From positions 124,001 to 188,000 of the forward strand of contig NZ_JAAORE010000001.1 in assembly GCF_017696175.1 (NCBI RefSeq): 64,000 nucleotides of DNA. The letters are read 5' to 3'. The first letter of the stretch is position 1. The number at the start of each line of letters is the position of its first letter. Position numbers and translations under genes: made by a program. The DNA comes from Prochlorococcus marinus XMU1404. Lineage in GTDB: Bacteria; Cyanobacteriota; Cyanobacteriia; PCC-6307; Cyanobiaceae. The notes below the pieces were generated by a model that was given only the letters and a program-made list of their open reading frames with translations, ran no database searches and was not told the origin of the DNA. Positions 26,924 to 36,139 of the stretch are shown piece by piece.

Positions 26924-27202
26924 ATGCAAATGGTTGAAGAAGAAGTAAACAACATTGACATGATGGGCCTCTCAACAAGAGAGATGGAAATCATTGATCT
27001 CGTGGCTGATGGGCTTACAAATCAAGAAATTGCTGTAAAATTAACTATTAGTAAAAGAACTGTTGATAATCATGTAAGTAATATGTTTACAAAAACGGGT
27101 TCAAAAAATAGAGTAGCACTCTTAAATTGGGCAATGGATAATGGAAAGATTTGCAGAGATGGATTTAATTGTTGTTCTCTACCAGATTCTGATCAGGATT
27201 AG
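26924..27202 (+). CDS. pedR: PedR-like small LuxR-type redox regulator
   Basis: The 92-residue protein is almost only a LuxR/GerE helix-turn-helix (LSTREMEIIDLVADGLTNQE, then SKRTVDNHVSNMFTKTG), with no receiver domain. In size and sequence it matches PedR of Synechocystis (Ssl0564), which loses activity under high photosynthetic electron flow through thioredoxin. Cysteines lie at 77, 83 and 84 in the tail (KICRDGFNCCSLP), where PedR has its redox-active Cys. A good ribosome site AAGGA lies about ten bases before the ATG. Its 3' end overlaps the opposite-strand 61-residue gene by 38 bases. The orthology is from memory and fairly confident. Confidence 0.8.
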   Translation: MQMVEEEVNNIDMMGLSTREMEIIDLVADGLTNQEIAVKLTISKRTVDNHVSNMFTKTGSKNRVALLNWAMDNGKICRDGFNCCSLPDSDQD

Positions 27203-27350
27203 TACTGTTTAAATTTTTCTTATCGTTAGCTAAATTCATCAAACAATAATTTGTAGAACCTAATTCGAAGAGTTCAGCATATGCAATACATGCATCTTTG
27301 TCTGAATCAACAAATCTCAATATTCCTTCTTTGTCGTAAAGACCATACAT
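27165..27350 (-). CDS. Small hypothetical protein, 61 residues
   Basis: A 61-codon frame with ATG at 27350. The product starts MYGLYDKEGILRFVDSDKDA and contains CIAYAELFELGS, a pattern of a small folded alpha/beta protein rather than the skewed composition of a shadow frame. The last 13 codons run antisense across the pedR 3' end and are of low complexity (Asn-rich). I believe similar short proteins occur in other marine picocyanobacteria but cannot check. It has 99 bases to the CYTH gene upstream. Function unknown. Confidence 0.6.
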   Translation of the reverse strand: MYGLYDKEGILRFVDSDKDACIAYAELFELGSTNYCLMNLANDKKNLNSTNPDQNLVENNN

Positions 27351-27449
27351 TTGAAGAAGATAAGATTACTATATTAAACATAAAGAAAATATAAAGGATG
27401 AGTGGCTCGTTTGACTAGTTACTTTTGAAATTTGTCAAAAATAATCTTC

Positions 27450-27914
27450 TTACCATTCTGAAAAAGGTTTGTTAGAAAGACTAAAATTGGAATAATGAGT
27501 TAGCCCAGTAATTTCTTTTGATATGAAAGATGGAAGAATTAAATTTTCCTCTTCATTGGAAAGTTCAGTTTCTGCAATTTCAAGTGGATAATTATTTTCT
27601 TTAAAGCAATCTATTATCCAAGATTTATTCTCAACTTCTAAAAAGAATCTTTCTTTTTTAATAGTATTTGAAAGATTTGCCATTATGGTTTCACCATCTT
27701 TTGGTGGAATGGAGTATTCAAATTCAAAGTTAGTAAAGCTTTCGATATATTTTTTGAGTGCAAGTTTATAGTCTTTGCCTGTGAACCTTATTCTTATAAT
27801 CCAATCATTTAAACTTTTTGATAAGTATCCTTGTTCAATAAAGATTTTTTTTGTGATAAATTTTTTCCAGTTATCATTTTTTATCAGAAATCTTCTTTCT
27901 ATTTCTAAGGCCAT
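27450..27914 (-). CDS. CYTH-domain triphosphate-binding protein
   Basis: The 154-residue protein begins MALEIERRFLIKN, giving the CYTH signature ExExR (E4, E6, R8), where Lys is more usual at the last position. Alternating basic and acidic residues later (RIRFTGKDYKLALKKY, FEFEYSI, FFLEVENKSWIID) fit the tunnel-fold of CYTH triphosphatases. Such proteins hydrolyse inorganic triphosphate or, in some bacteria, make cAMP; the short single-domain form suggests a triphosphatase. The ATG directly follows the nadK stop, so the two are one operon. Confidence 0.8.
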   Translation of the reverse strand: MALEIERRFLIKNDNWKKFITKKIFIEQGYLSKSLNDWIIRIRFTGKDYKLALKKYIESFTNFEFEYSIPPKDGETIMANLSNTIKKERFFLEVENKSWIIDCFKENNYPLEIAETELSNEEENLILPSFISKEITGLTHYSNFSLSNKPFSEW

Positions 27915-28826
27915 TTAATTTTTTGAATTTTTTAAAGATAAATCGCCTTTCCAATCTAATTTTTTTATTAAAGTATTGTAATAGTTAGCGCTTCTTTTAA
28001 ACTTTATTATTTTGCAGGGTGATCCCCCTTTTTTGATTTCGCAATAATAATTTTCCTTTATAGTCATACATTTTGAACCGTCTCTCCATAATTTAATTTC
28101 CCCTTTACTTTTTTTTACTGGTTTAATGATTACCTTACTTGTATTAGGTATGACTATTGGTCTACTAGCTAAACTCATTGGGCATATAGGGTTAATTATC
28201 ATCGCATCTATACTGGGATGAACTATAGGACCACCCGCAGCCATTGAGTATGCAGTTGAACCGGTAGATGTAGATATAATCAATCCATCTCCTTTATATT
28301 CATTGACCTTCTCATTATCGATTTCAATTTGTATTTGGTTGGTAGGAGAGATATCCTCTTCAACTGATTTAAAATAAAAATCATTTAATGCGTCATATCT
28401 TTTTATAATTTTTTTTTCAGTACTTTTTCCACTAATACAAACATCACAATTTAATCTATTCCGAAATTCAATAATATATTCTTCGTTTTCAAGAATTTTA
28501 ATAAAAGATTTGTCAAATAAAAAATCTTTTTCTTGCGTAAGAAAGCCCAAATTACCACCAATATTAATGCTCAATAAAGGAATATCATGAGCCGTTAATG
28601 CATTTGCACATTTTAAGAAGGTTCCATCACCACCAAGGACGATTCCAATGTTTGGTTGAAATTCTAAATTACACAGATATTGTTCAATTTGACCTTTATT
28701 AAAATCGCTTTCAATTCTTATCGATTTAATATTTTTGGCTTTGAGGACTTTTTCACAGAATTTAGATGCTTCTAAAGCTGAAGAACTATTTGAACGATAT
28801 ATGATGAGCACTAATGAAAGTTTCAT
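27915..28826 (-). CDS. nadK: NAD kinase
   Basis: NadK phosphorylates NAD to NADP, the main photosynthetic electron acceptor. The 303-residue protein has the catalytic GGDGT at 65-69, [11 protein letters not shown], and the donor-site block [21 protein letters not shown], with the expected spacing. It lies nine bases downstream of ndhE and abuts the CYTH gene, at the end of the ndhA-I-G-E gene row. Cyanobacteria usually have two NAD kinases, and this is one of them. Confidence 0.94.
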   Translation of the reverse strand: MKLSLVLIIYRSNSSSALEASKFCEKVLKAKNIKSIRIESDFNKGQIEQYLCNLEFQPNIGIVLGGDGTFLKCANALTAHDIPLLSINIGGNLGFLTQEKDFLFDKSFIKILENEEYIIEFRNRLNCDVCISGKSTEKKIIKRYDALNDFYFKSVEEDISPTNQIQIEIDNEKVNEYKGDGLIISTSTGSTAYSMAAGGPIVHPSIDAMIINPICPMSLASRPIVIPNTSKVIIKPVKKSKGEIKLWRDGSKCMTIKENYYCEIKKGGSPCKIIKFKRSANYYNTLIKKLDWKGDLSLKNSKN

Positions 28827-28835
28827 TTAATGCTT

Positions 28836-29156
28836 TTACCATTTTAATAAATTAAAGCTTTCCATATCTACAGTAACCCTATTCCTGTAAAGCGATAATA
28901 ATATCGCTAATCCAACGGCTGCTTCTGCTGCAGCAACAGTAATCACAAAAATTGTAAAAACTTGTCCTTGAATTAAATTATTATCGATATAGGAAGAAAA
29001 AGTCATCAAGTTTATATTCACAGCATTAAGCATTAATTCAATGCTCATAAGAACTCTGACTGCATTTCTGCTATTTAATAATCCCCAAATACCAATGCAA
29101 AATAGTACTGAAGAGACTATCAAAAAAGCTTGAATGGGAATTGATTCTAAATTCAT
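28836..29156 (-). CDS. ndhE: NDH-1 subunit 4L (NdhE)
   Basis: NdhE is the NuoK-like small membrane subunit of NDH-1. The 106-residue protein has three hydrophobic helices with the conserved Glu residues of SIELMLNAVNINLM and VAAAEAAVGLAILLSLYR, which line the proton path. Length and order are normal. It lies 18 bases after ndhG in the ndhA-ndhI-ndhG-ndhE-nadK row. Confidence 0.95.
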   Translation of the reverse strand: MNLESIPIQAFLIVSSVLFCIGIWGLLNSRNAVRVLMSIELMLNAVNINLMTFSSYIDNNLIQGQVFTIFVITVAAAEAAVGLAILLSLYRNRVTVDMESFNLLKW

Positions 29157-29174
29157 AAGAAGAAAGGTGAAAGG

Positions 29175-29774
29175 TTAATTTTTATTTGTAAGTAATGGTT
29201 CTGATGATTTTTCAATTAATTCTTGATCTACAGGTAATCCTGTCGAAATGTCTTTGCTCATTACATCTCTTCTGGCTAAAACAATAGCCCCAATCATTGC
29301 CATTAAAAGTAAAACTGAAGCTACTTCAAATGGGAGTAAATAATCACTAAAAAGATGCTCACCAATTCTAATAGTTGATTCTTCCCCTATAGAGTTTAGA
29401 GGACTTGATAATCTCCATACATTGGTTAAGTCAACTCGTATTAAAAGACTTAGTAAGGTTAGACATATCGATGTTGATATGATTCTTCTTGATTTAATGT
29501 CATTGATGGGCTTTAAATCTTCTTTTTTATTGACTAACATTATTGCAAAAATTATTAATACATTTACTGCACCCACATAAACTAAAACTTGAGCTGCAGC
29601 AACAAAACTTGCATTTAAAAGAAGATATAATCCTGCCACACTCATGAAAACTCCCCCAAGAAGAAAAGCTGAATAGACAATACTTTCGAGCAGTACAACA
29701 CCAAGTGCGCCAATAAGGATGACTAAAGATAGAAGTGCAAAACAAATAAATTGTGTTGTTATCGCAATGGACAT
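29175..29774 (-). CDS. ndhG: NDH-1 subunit 6 (NdhG)
   Basis: NdhG is the NuoJ-like membrane subunit of NDH-1. The 199-residue protein has five hydrophobic segments and the family block VAAAQVLVYVGAVNVLIIFAI with the pi-bulge-type helix, followed by the Lys-rich loop VNKKEDLK. The C-terminal part ends with a polar tail. It lies between ndhI and ndhE with gaps of 13 and 18 bases, in one operon. Confidence 0.94.
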   Translation of the reverse strand: MSIAITTQFICFALLSLVILIGALGVVLLESIVYSAFLLGGVFMSVAGLYLLLNASFVAAAQVLVYVGAVNVLIIFAIMLVNKKEDLKPINDIKSRRIISTSICLTLLSLLIRVDLTNVWRLSSPLNSIGEESTIRIGEHLFSDYLLPFEVASVLLLMAMIGAIVLARRDVMSKDISTGLPVDQELIEKSSEPLLTNKN

Positions 29775-29787
29775 ATATTAATGGAAA

Positions 29788-30414
29788 TTAATTAGTTGGA
29801 TTAGAAATTTTATCTTTATTTTCATTGAATTCAGGTTTCATCCAATCATAGACTTCTTCAGGCAATTTACCAACTCTAGTATCTGAAGCGGGGATATCGT
29901 GAGGGTCCATGACACCTTTGGGAAGATAGGCAAGTTCTCTAAGAGTTTTAACTGATGGATCTGTTGTGACGTTTGTAGGTAATCTACCAAGTGCGACATT
30001 ATCAAAATTTAAATTGTGTCTATCGAAAGTAGCTAATTCATATTCTTCTGTCATTGATAGACAATTAGTTGGGCAATATTCAACACAATTTCCACAAAAT
30101 ATGCAAACTCCGAAATCTATTGAATAATTTCTTAGTTCCTTTTTTTTGGTTTCTTTATTCATTACCCAATCAACTACTGGTAGATTGATGGGACATACTC
30201 TCACACAAACTTCACAAGCAATACATTTATCGAATTCATAATGTATCCTTCCTCTATATCTTTCAGAAGGTATCAATTTCTCATATGGATATTGGACAGT
30301 AACAGGTCTTCTTCTTAGGTGATCAAAAGTTACTGAAAAGCCATTGTATAGATATTTGCCAGCATTAAATGCTTCTTTTATATAGCTATTTATTTGTTGA
30401 AGGAAATTTTTCAT
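29788..30414 (-). CDS. ndhI: NDH-1 iron-sulfur subunit I (NdhI)
   Basis: NdhI carries two 4Fe-4S clusters that pass electrons from ferredoxin towards plastoquinone. The 208-residue protein shows both motifs: C64, C67, C70 and C74 in [12 protein letters not shown], and C104, C107, C110 and C114 in [12 protein letters not shown]. The N-terminus has an amphipathic membrane-facing part. It is separated from ndhA by 68 bases containing a long perfect inverted repeat, the largest gap in this operon. Confidence 0.96.
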   Translation of the reverse strand: MKNFLQQINSYIKEAFNAGKYLYNGFSVTFDHLRRRPVTVQYPYEKLIPSERYRGRIHYEFDKCIACEVCVRVCPINLPVVDWVMNKETKKKELRNYSIDFGVCIFCGNCVEYCPTNCLSMTEEYELATFDRHNLNFDNVALGRLPTNVTTDPSVKTLRELAYLPKGVMDPHDIPASDTRVGKLPEEVYDWMKPEFNENKDKISNPTN

Positions 30415-30456
30415 TTTGAAGAATTTACTTTGTTATTTTATTTTAGTGGATAAATT

Positions 30457-30486
30457 TTAAATTTAAGTATTTTTACTTAAATTTAA
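30457..30486. repeat. Perfect 13-base inverted repeat between ndhA and ndhI, covering the ndhA stop
   Basis: Bases 30457-30469 pair perfectly with 30474-30486 around a loop of TTTT (TAAATTTAAGTA against its complement, extended by one pair). The ndhA stop codon (30483-30485) lies within one arm. In the minus-strand mRNA this would be a hairpin just after ndhA and about 40 bases before ndhI. It is AT-rich, so a weak attenuator, an RNase site or an mRNA 3'-end stabiliser are all possible. Confidence 0.5.
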
Positions 30487-31601
30487 CCACCAAAGAACTG
30501 CGGAAAAGCAAGTTTCAATCCTGCAGTTATCAAAAGGTTAGCAAGAGAAATTGGAAGAAGAAACTTCCATCCTAGATCTAAAAGTTGATCTATTCTTACT
30601 CTAGGAGTTGTCCAACGTAATAATATTGCAATGAAAACTAAAAGATATGCTTTTAATACAGTCATTACAATCCCTATTGATGCAGTAAAAACCTGTATTA
30701 ATGGAGCATTAATGGGCAAATTAAGAAATTTAGCTATTAATTCAACTGGAATAGGAAAACCCCATCCTCCCAAATAAAGTATTGATACCAATAATGCTGA
30801 AAGTATTAAATTAATGTAACTACCAAGGTAGAACAATGCGAATTTCATTCCTGCATATTCAGTTTGATATCCTGCAACTAATTCTTCTTCAGCTTCAGGT
30901 AAGTCAAATGGAAGTCTTTCACATTCGGCGAGAGCACAAATCCAAAAAACTATGAAGCCAACTGGTTGTCTCCAAATATTCCAACTTAGGATTCCAGTAC
31001 TACTTTGTTGGTTAACAATGTCTATCGTACTTAGCGAATTTGTCATTAGTACGATAGCCAGTACAGACAAAGCTAAAGGGATTTCATAACTTATTGATTG
31101 AGCGGCTGCTCTTAATCCTCCTAATAATGAATATTTATTATTTGAGGCATATCCGCTCATAAGAAGTCCAATTGGCTGGATACTGCTTAAAGCGATCCAT
31201 AGGAAAATTCCAATACCAACGTTACTTATTAAAAGATTTTGTCCAAAAGGAACAATTAACCAAGAGAGAATTACTGGGACAAGAACTAATATAGGTCCTG
31301 CAGTAAAGAGAATTCCATCAGCTTTAGCAGGAATAATATCCTCTTTAACAAGTAACTTAAGACCATCTGCAATTGGTTGGAGGACGCCTAGCGCTCCTGC
31401 ATATTCGGGCCCTATTCTTTGTTGAGCAGCAGCAGATATTTTTCTTTCAAGCCAAACTGTTACTAAAACTCCAACAACTGCTGATACTAAAACCAAAAGC
31501 ATAGGTAGAGGTAGCCAAATAATATGAGCGATTTCACTAGAAAGGCCAAAACCTTTTAAGAATTCATTAAAGCTATATTCGAGATCTAATCCGTATTCCA
31601 A
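30483..31601 (-). CDS. ndhA: NDH-1 subunit 1 (NdhA)
   Basis: NdhA is the NuoH-like subunit that connects the membrane arm to the quinone-binding site. The 372-residue protein has eight or more hydrophobic segments and the conserved blocks [34 protein letters not shown] and the acidic loop [20 protein letters not shown]. The start is a TTG at 31601 ([11 protein letters not shown]). It leads the ndhA-ndhI-ndhG-ndhE-nadK row and follows gltA after 75 bases on the same strand. Confidence 0.95.
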   Translation of the reverse strand: MEYGLDLEYSFNEFLKGFGLSSEIAHIIWLPLPMLLVLVSAVVGVLVTVWLERKISAAAQQRIGPEYAGALGVLQPIADGLKLLVKEDIIPAKADGILFTAGPILVLVPVILSWLIVPFGQNLLISNVGIGIFLWIALSSIQPIGLLMSGYASNNKYSLLGGLRAAAQSISYEIPLALSVLAIVLMTNSLSTIDIVNQQSSTGILSWNIWRQPVGFIVFWICALAECERLPFDLPEAEEELVAGYQTEYAGMKFALFYLGSYINLILSALLVSILYLGGWGFPIPVELIAKFLNLPINAPLIQVFTASIGIVMTVLKAYLLVFIAILLRWTTPRVRIDQLLDLGWKFLLPISLANLLITAGLKLAFPQFFGG

Positions 31602-31676
31602 AATTTTTATGTTATTTACTTAATACATTAACTCTTCACAAACAATATGTGTGTTTTTTATGAAAAGCTGCAAATA

Positions 31677-32822
31677 TTATTCTCTATTTTCAAGGCTGAT
31701 CCATTCTCTTGGCGCTGAACCAGTATATATTTGTGATGGTCTAAAAATTCTATTTGCTCCAAGTTGCTCTCTCCAATGAGCCAACCAACCAGCAACTCTG
31801 GAGATGGCAAAAATCGGAGTAAATAAATCACGAGGAATACCAAGTTTCCGATAAACAAGACCAGAATAAAAGTCGACATTAGGGAATATACCCTTGGGGC
31901 CAAGTCTTGGTATTGCTTCTGATTCCAATGATTTAGCAACTTCATACATTTCATCTGCTCCAAATCTTATAAAAAGTTCTTCTGCCAGTTTTTGAAGAAT
32001 AATTGCTCTTGGATCTTTGACTTTGTATTCTCTATGACCGAAGCCCATGATCTTACTTTTATTTTTTATCGCGTTATCCAAAAAAGAACCCGCATTTTCT
32101 GGATTTTTGATTTCTTCTAACATTGCAATTACATCTTCATTAGCTCCTCCATGAAGCGGGCCAGCTAATGTTCCTACTGCAGATGCGATGACAGCATATG
32201 GGTCTGTAAGAGTGCTTGCAGTCACTCTAGCGCTAAATGTACTGGCGTTTAAACTATGTTCTGCATGCAGAATTAAACACCTATCAAAAACTTTTGCAGC
32301 TATAGGATCTTGTTCTTTTTCAGTAAGCATGTAAAGAAAATTTGATGAGTACGTTAAATCATCTCGAGGTTGAATAGGATCTTGTCCCTTTCTAATAAGT
32401 TGAAAGGCAGCAATCATAGTTGGTATTTTTGCTATTAGTCTTATTACTGCGTTGTAGATGTAATTAGGATCATCTATTGCTCTACGTGAATAGAAAAGTC
32501 CCAAAGAAGCTGCACTAGATTGAAGAGCATCCATAGGATGACCTGTAGCTGGGAAACATTTCATCATATCTCTGACTCTAAAACTTAATCTTCGATGCAT
32601 CTGAACTTCTTGTTCAAAATCTCTTAGTTGAATGGCTGTGGGCAATTCACCCCAAATCAATAGGTAAGCAGTTTCTAAAAAACTGCTTTTTTTGGATAGT
32701 TCCTCAATGGAGTAGCCTCTGTACAATAATTTACCTTTGTTGCCGTCAATATCACAGATAGATGAATTAGTTACTGGGACACCTTCTAATCCTGGTTTTA
32801 AAATTAGTTTGTTGCTATCCAA
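31677..32822 (-). CDS. gltA: Citrate synthase
   Basis: GltA makes citrate from acetyl-CoA and oxaloacetate, leading to 2-oxoglutarate for nitrogen assimilation. The 381-residue protein has the catalytic histidines in HAEHSLNASTFSAR and PLHGGANEDV, followed by GFGHREYKVKDPRA, and the length fits the short bacterial (type II-like) enzyme. The start is TTG at 32822 (MDSNKLILKPGLEG). The leader on the minus strand shows TTGACT but no well-placed -10 box. It precedes the ndhA operon. Confidence 0.95.
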   Translation of the reverse strand: MDSNKLILKPGLEGVPVTNSSICDIDGNKGKLLYRGYSIEELSKKSSFLETAYLLIWGELPTAIQLRDFEQEVQMHRRLSFRVRDMMKCFPATGHPMDALQSSAASLGLFYSRRAIDDPNYIYNAVIRLIAKIPTMIAAFQLIRKGQDPIQPRDDLTYSSNFLYMLTEKEQDPIAAKVFDRCLILHAEHSLNASTFSARVTASTLTDPYAVIASAVGTLAGPLHGGANEDVIAMLEEIKNPENAGSFLDNAIKNKSKIMGFGHREYKVKDPRAIILQKLAEELFIRFGADEMYEVAKSLESEAIPRLGPKGIFPNVDFYSGLVYRKLGIPRDLFTPIFAISRVAGWLAHWREQLGANRIFRPSQIYTGSAPREWISLENRE

Positions 32823-32946
32823 TTGCTTAATTCAATATCAAATACTTATAGATTAAAGATAGTCAAATAATTTTTAATTAACCACAACTTATTAACTTCA
32901 CGAAAATCTAAATTGATTGTCTTTGAAGCTTGTTTTGATAACCATA

Positions 32947-34407
32947 TTAAAGTACTTTGAATCTTCTTTCTGTATAAAGAATTGGATTTTTTTCAGGAAT
33001 AGATTGCTTTATGATTTCTAGAGATTCTTCATTTGATATTTTTAAAAAATTTCTAACAAGAAAATTAAGATCTTCCAAATCGGAAAAATATTCAATTTTG
33101 TTGGAATTTCCATCTTTGATATGAACTGTTGCATAAAGGAAAGCGGATTTATCTTTATTATTTTTTAGGTTAAAAAATTTTTTTGAGATTGTTTCTAGTT
33201 TTTTACTATCAATTAAATGATTACTTATGATTTGTAAACCTCCTGATTCTATTGAAAAAATATTTTCATAAGTTAATTTTTTTATAACATCGTCTTTTTC
33301 CTCAAGAATATCTTTGGAATATATTGAGTAAATATCTTCATTTTGTTTCAAAGTATATTCGTTGAAATCTTTTAGTTTTTGAAAAACACTTAAATCAAAT
33401 TGATCTTCAGTATTTTTTTCAAATGTAATAAGCCAATCTTTTTTAGAATTGAGAATTAAAATGTTTTGATTTGCATTTTGATTAAACTCTCCAAAAAAAC
33501 TTTGTTCAAAATCATTTATTAAAGGTTTTAGATATTTGTCAAAATTTTTTATATCACTAAAAATTAAAACTTCAGGATTATTTTCATTTGTGCTATCTTC
33601 ATTTATTAGCTTTTTGTAAGCAAGAATATCAAGGTTTTTTTTATTATTGAGTAGATATGATTTTAAGATTATATATTTATTTTTTAAGTCAAATGTTGTA
33701 GCTACAACATCCTCATTTTTCTGAGTAAAAATTTCTTTATTAAAAAATATACTTTCTCCAAAATTTTTTGTAAAAAGTATATTTTTTTGGTGTTTTAGTC
33801 CAGAAAGCTCACTCTCATATTCAAATTTTTTTTCTTTGAAATCATTACTTTGGTTAATACTATTTTTGATTAATTTTTTATCTGATGAAGCAATAATATA
33901 GTTATCCTTGGTCCGATATATAAAGTTAATTAAATTTAGTTTATTTTCTCTATTCACTGAAATTATCTGATCAATCTGATCAATTTTATTAGGTAAATTT
34001 AATAAATCATCTATTGTTTTTTCTGGCTTAATTTTAAAAACAATCAAAATATCATCTTTAAGGTTTTTATTATTCTCAAAAGTTGAGATTATAATTTCAT
34101 TATTATAGATATCTTCTAATTTATTGTTGCCTAGATCTATACCTAAGTAATTTAATATAGAATCTTTTATTAAAAAAAAGTTATCTTGATTTCTTTGATT
34201 TTTATCTTTTTCATTATTGTTAACAATATTAAAACTATCTAAATTTGAAATAAATAATAATTTATTGTTTTCAGGTATATATTTTAAGATATTGAGTTTC
34301 TCAATATTTATACTTTGCTCTTTATTTTTATTAGCAGAAACTTTTTTAAAACCAAAAAAAAGTAATAAAGATAATAATATTATTATTGCTACTAATCTAA
34401 GTTTCAT
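32947..34407 (-). CDS. DUF3352-like membrane-anchored protein of unknown function
   Basis: The protein (486 residues from ATG at 34407; an in-frame TTG at 34413 adds two) starts with a basic tip and one hydrophobic segment LVAIIILLSLLLFFGF, then a long soluble domain outside the membrane. It is very rich in Asn, Lys and Ile, without cysteine-rich or catalytic motifs I recognise. Regularly spaced short beta-like blocks such as LLFISNLDSF, NILFTKNF, DVVATTFDL and SAFLYATV fit the DUF3352 family, which I assign with moderate confidence. It stands alone between gltA and the divergent rhodanese gene. Confidence 0.7.
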   Translation of the reverse strand: MKLRLVAIIILLSLLLFFGFKKVSANKNKEQSINIEKLNILKYIPENNKLLFISNLDSFNIVNNNEKDKNQRNQDNFFLIKDSILNYLGIDLGNNKLEDIYNNEIIISTFENNKNLKDDILIVFKIKPEKTIDDLLNLPNKIDQIDQIISVNRENKLNLINFIYRTKDNYIIASSDKKLIKNSINQSNDFKEKKFEYESELSGLKHQKNILFTKNFGESIFFNKEIFTQKNEDVVATTFDLKNKYIILKSYLLNNKKNLDILAYKKLINEDSTNENNPEVLIFSDIKNFDKYLKPLINDFEQSFFGEFNQNANQNILILNSKKDWLITFEKNTEDQFDLSVFQKLKDFNEYTLKQNEDIYSIYSKDILEEKDDVIKKLTYENIFSIESGGLQIISNHLIDSKKLETISKKFFNLKNNKDKSAFLYATVHIKDGNSNKIEYFSDLEDLNFLVRNFLKISNEESLEIIKQSIPEKNPILYTERRFKVL

Positions 34408-34478
34408 TATCAATGTTTATTTTTATTTTTAACAATAAATTTCTTACTGCAACTTAATTTATTAAATTGTAAATAACA

Positions 34479-34484
34479 TATAAT
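34479..34484 (+). promoter_or_regulatory. Candidate -10 box for the rhodanese gene
   Basis: A perfect TATAAT ends 12 bases before the TTG start of the rhodanese gene. If used, transcription would begin about six bases before the start codon, giving a nearly leaderless mRNA. No good -35 hexamer is visible. Confidence 0.32.
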
Positions 34485-34496
34485 TTATCCTCTCAA

Positions 34497-34847
34497 TTGG
34501 AAAATTATCCAAAATCTATAAATGCCTCCAGTCTCAGTGATTGGTTTAATTCTAAGAAAGAAGATCCAGTTTTGATTGATGTAAGAGAACAGTCAGAACT
34601 GGAAATAGCTCGTTTCTCAAAAGAATTTTTACATTTACCAATTAGTAAAGTCACATCGGAATACGTTGAAGAAATATTTTCTGGTTTATTAGACAGAGAA
34701 ATTGTTGTTACCTGTCATGCAGGAATAAGAAGTTATAATTTTTGTCAATGGTGCTTAGATAATAATATTGTGAGCGAAATATGGAATTTGGAGGAGGGTA
34801 TTGATGGATGGAGTAGATATATTGATCCATCAATTCCAAGGTATTGA
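34497..34847 (+). CDS. Single-domain rhodanese (sulfurtransferase)
   Basis: The 116-residue protein is a single rhodanese domain with the CH2A-like block VLIDVREQSELEIA and the active-site loop CHAGIRS with Cys at 73. Such proteins carry sulfur or act in redox or cyanide chemistry; the real substrate is unknown. The start is TTG at 34497; no ATG occurs in frame before conserved sequence begins. Its stop directly abuts the trpB stop on the opposite strand. Confidence 0.85.
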   Translation: MENYPKSINASSLSDWFNSKKEDPVLIDVREQSELEIARFSKEFLHLPISKVTSEYVEEIFSGLLDREIVVTCHAGIRSYNFCQWCLDNNIVSEIWNLEEGIDGWSRYIDPSIPRY

Positions 34848-36092
34848 TTAAATATCTAATGAAGATGCAACAGTATTAACATCTTTGTCACCTCTTCCAG
34901 AGCAGTTGATAACTATATGAGTATCTTTTTCAAGAGTAGGACATAATTTATCCAACCAAGCAAAAGCATGGGAAGTTTCGAGTGCCGGAATTATTCCTTC
35001 AAGTTCACTAACAAGTCTTAAAGCATCTAAAGCCTCTTGATCTGTGACTGATCCATATTCTGCTCTCCCTATATCTTTTAAATGGCTATGTTCAGGTCCT
35101 ACTCCTGGGTAATCTAAACCTGCACTTATTGAGTGAGCCTCTTGAACTTGACCATTATCATCTTGCAAAAGAAGACTCATTGATCCATGCAAAATTCCAA
35201 TTGACCCTTTAGTGATAGTAGCAGCATGTTTGTCAGTATCAACTCCGCTTCCTGCGGCTTCAACTCCAATAAGTCGTACAGAATTTTCTTTAACGAAAGG
35301 GTGGAAAAGACCCATTGCATTTGATCCCCCACCTACACAAGCAAGTAAAATATCGGGTAAAGATCCAAATGATTCCAGACATTGTTTTTTAGTTTCTTCT
35401 CCTATAACTGCATGAAAATCTCTCACAATCTTTGGGAAAGGGTGTGGACCTGCAACAGATCCTAAAATGTAGTGTGTGGTTTCGACATTAGAAACCCAAT
35501 CTCTAATTGCTTCACTAGTAGCATCCTTAAGTGTTGCAGTTCCTGAATTTACAATTTTAACTTCAGCTCCTAGAAGTTTCATTCTGAAGACGTTGAGGGA
35601 TTGCCTTTTTATGTCTTCAGCACCCATATAAATAATACATTTTAAGCCAAATCTCGCACAAACAGTAGCCGTAGCAACTCCATGCTGACCTGCTCCGGTT
35701 TCTGCAATTATTCTTTTTTTGCCCATTCTTATTGCTAATAAAGCTTGTCCAAGGGCATTATTAATTTTGTGAGCACCTGTATGATTTAAATCTTCTCTTT
35801 TAAGCCAGATTCTTGGAATTGCTTTTTTAGTTTTGTAATGTTCAGTAAGTCTTTTGGCTTCATAAAGTGGTGTTTCTCTGCCTACATAAGTCTTAAGAAG
35901 ATGATTTAATTCTTTTACAAAAAGTTTATCTTTCCATGCATTTGATGCGGCTGTTTCAAGCTCAAAAAGAGCAGGCATTAGCGTTTCAGGAACATATTGA
36001 CCACCATATTTTCCAAATCTCCCCTCTTTGGAGGGTTGATTTAAATCGTCATTTCTATAATTTTGATCTTTGCGAGAAAATGTACTTACCAC
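34848..36092 (-). CDS. trpB: Tryptophan synthase beta subunit
   Basis: TrpB makes tryptophan from indole and serine with PLP. The 414-residue protein has the PLP lysine K109 in [13 protein letters not shown], the glycine-rich phosphate site GGGSNAMG and the C-terminal [10 protein letters not shown]. Length is usual for TrpB1. The start is GTG at 36092 ([13 protein letters not shown]). trpA is not adjacent. It is divergent from the SUI1 gene with 47 bases between. Confidence 0.96.
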   Translation of the reverse strand: MVSTFSRKDQNYRNDDLNQPSKEGRFGKYGGQYVPETLMPALFELETAASNAWKDKLFVKELNHLLKTYVGRETPLYEAKRLTEHYKTKKAIPRIWLKREDLNHTGAHKINNALGQALLAIRMGKKRIIAETGAGQHGVATATVCARFGLKCIIYMGAEDIKRQSLNVFRMKLLGAEVKIVNSGTATLKDATSEAIRDWVSNVETTHYILGSVAGPHPFPKIVRDFHAVIGEETKKQCLESFGSLPDILLACVGGGSNAMGLFHPFVKENSVRLIGVEAAGSGVDTDKHAATITKGSIGILHGSMSLLLQDDNGQVQEAHSISAGLDYPGVGPEHSHLKDIGRAEYGSVTDQEALDALRLVSELEGIIPALETSHAFAWLDKLCPTLEKDTHIVINCSGRGDKDVNTVASSLDI

Positions 36093-36139
36093 TTTTTTAT
36101 AGAATAAGTATTAACTAACTATAGATTATATTTAAAATA

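Noticed and set aside
31658-31963. A 101-codon frame on the minus strand
   Set aside because: It lies within gltA on the same strand in another frame; the citrate synthase motifs decide for gltA.
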